A stretch of 5,740 nucleotides of DNA from Frankiaceae bacterium. GTDB lineage: Bacteria > Actinomycetota > Actinomycetes > Mycobacteriales > SCTD01. Made by a program: the position numbers and the translations under genes. The notes beneath the pieces are model-generated. The model was given only the letters and a program-made list of their open reading frames with translations. It was not told where the DNA came from and ran no database searches. Positions 5,582 through 5,740 of this stretch are shown piece by piece (within the stretch, counting starts at the first letter, position 1; each line of letters begins with the position of its first letter). Location of the stretch: the NCBI GenBank assembly GCA_947479995.1, contig CANKBT010000214.1:1-5740 (forward strand), written 5' to 3'.

Positions 5582-5740
5582 ACGGGTGTGGTGAAGCCCG
5601 CGACGAGACCTCGGACCTGGATCATGAGCTGCTCCCACAAGCCGGACACGAGCAGCAGGCCGACCACGACGATGAGGACTCCGCCGACGCGCGTGATGAC
5701 CTGCGAGTGTCGCCGCACCGCCGCGAAGGCACCGAGCGCC
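5578..5740 (-). CDS. ccdA: C-terminus of a probable CcdA-type cytochrome c biogenesis membrane protein (partial)
   Basis: Read on the minus strand, the frame enters from the right edge and runs 53 codons to TGA at 5580-5578. It shows a basic loop (AVRRHSQVITRVGG), a last membrane helix (GVLIVVVGLLLVSGLW, about residues 20-35) and a short amphipathic tail ending AGFTTPV. This matches, from memory, the end of actinobacterial CcdA proteins, which carry electrons from cytoplasmic thioredoxin across the membrane to extracytoplasmic thiol proteins for cytochrome c maturation. The CcdA cysteines would lie upstream, outside the window, so the call rests on the tail alone. Its stop overlaps the GTG of lnt (GTGA), implying one transcript. 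Alternatives are another small-helix membrane transporter. Confidence 0.68.
   Translation of the reverse strand, partial: ALGAFAAVRRHSQVITRVGGVLIVVVGLLLVSGLWEQLMIQVRGLVAGFTTPV

Overview
The window is very GC-rich, with GC-biased third codon positions, frequent GTG starts and ATGA/GTGA gene junctions. This fits a high-GC Actinomycetota chromosome; I cannot place it more precisely. It carries an envelope-biogenesis neighbourhood. There are no RNA genes, mobile elements, CRISPR arrays or sequence breaks that I can see, and almost every base is coding.

Plus strand, about 2-4071, is one tightly packed probable operon. (1) A secreted protein of unknown function, truncated at its signal peptide by the window edge. 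(2) A small five-helix membrane protein starting on the base after the first gene's stop. (3) A membrane-anchored DsbA-like thiol oxidoreductase with a CESC active site. (4) A VKOR-family membrane protein that would reoxidise it, starting 17 bases inside the dsbA gene. (5) A CtaG-type cytochrome oxidase assembly membrane protein. (6) A membrane-anchored M23 (LytM-type) peptidase joined to ctaG by an ATGA overlap. The two visible gaps, before dsbA and before ctaG, are each spanned by a small candidate ORF that ends in an ATGA overlap with the next gene. The one before ctaG also has a strong Shine-Dalgarno and clear GC3 bias.

Minus strand, about 5740-3983: the C-terminus of a probable CcdA thiol-reductant transporter, then apolipoprotein N-acyltransferase (lnt), coupled by a GTGA overlap. 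The minus-strand lnt and plus-strand M23 gene converge and overlap by 89 bases, with no room for a terminator.

Together: DsbA+VKOR is an oxidative protein-folding pair, CtaG serves copper-oxidase assembly, CcdA carries reducing equivalents outward for cytochrome c or copper-chaperone maturation, Lnt completes lipoproteins, and the M23 enzyme acts on peptidoglycan. The least explained part is the pair of unknown genes at the start. The first is predicted to have a histidine at its mature N-terminus, which makes a copper-related role worth testing, but that is inference.
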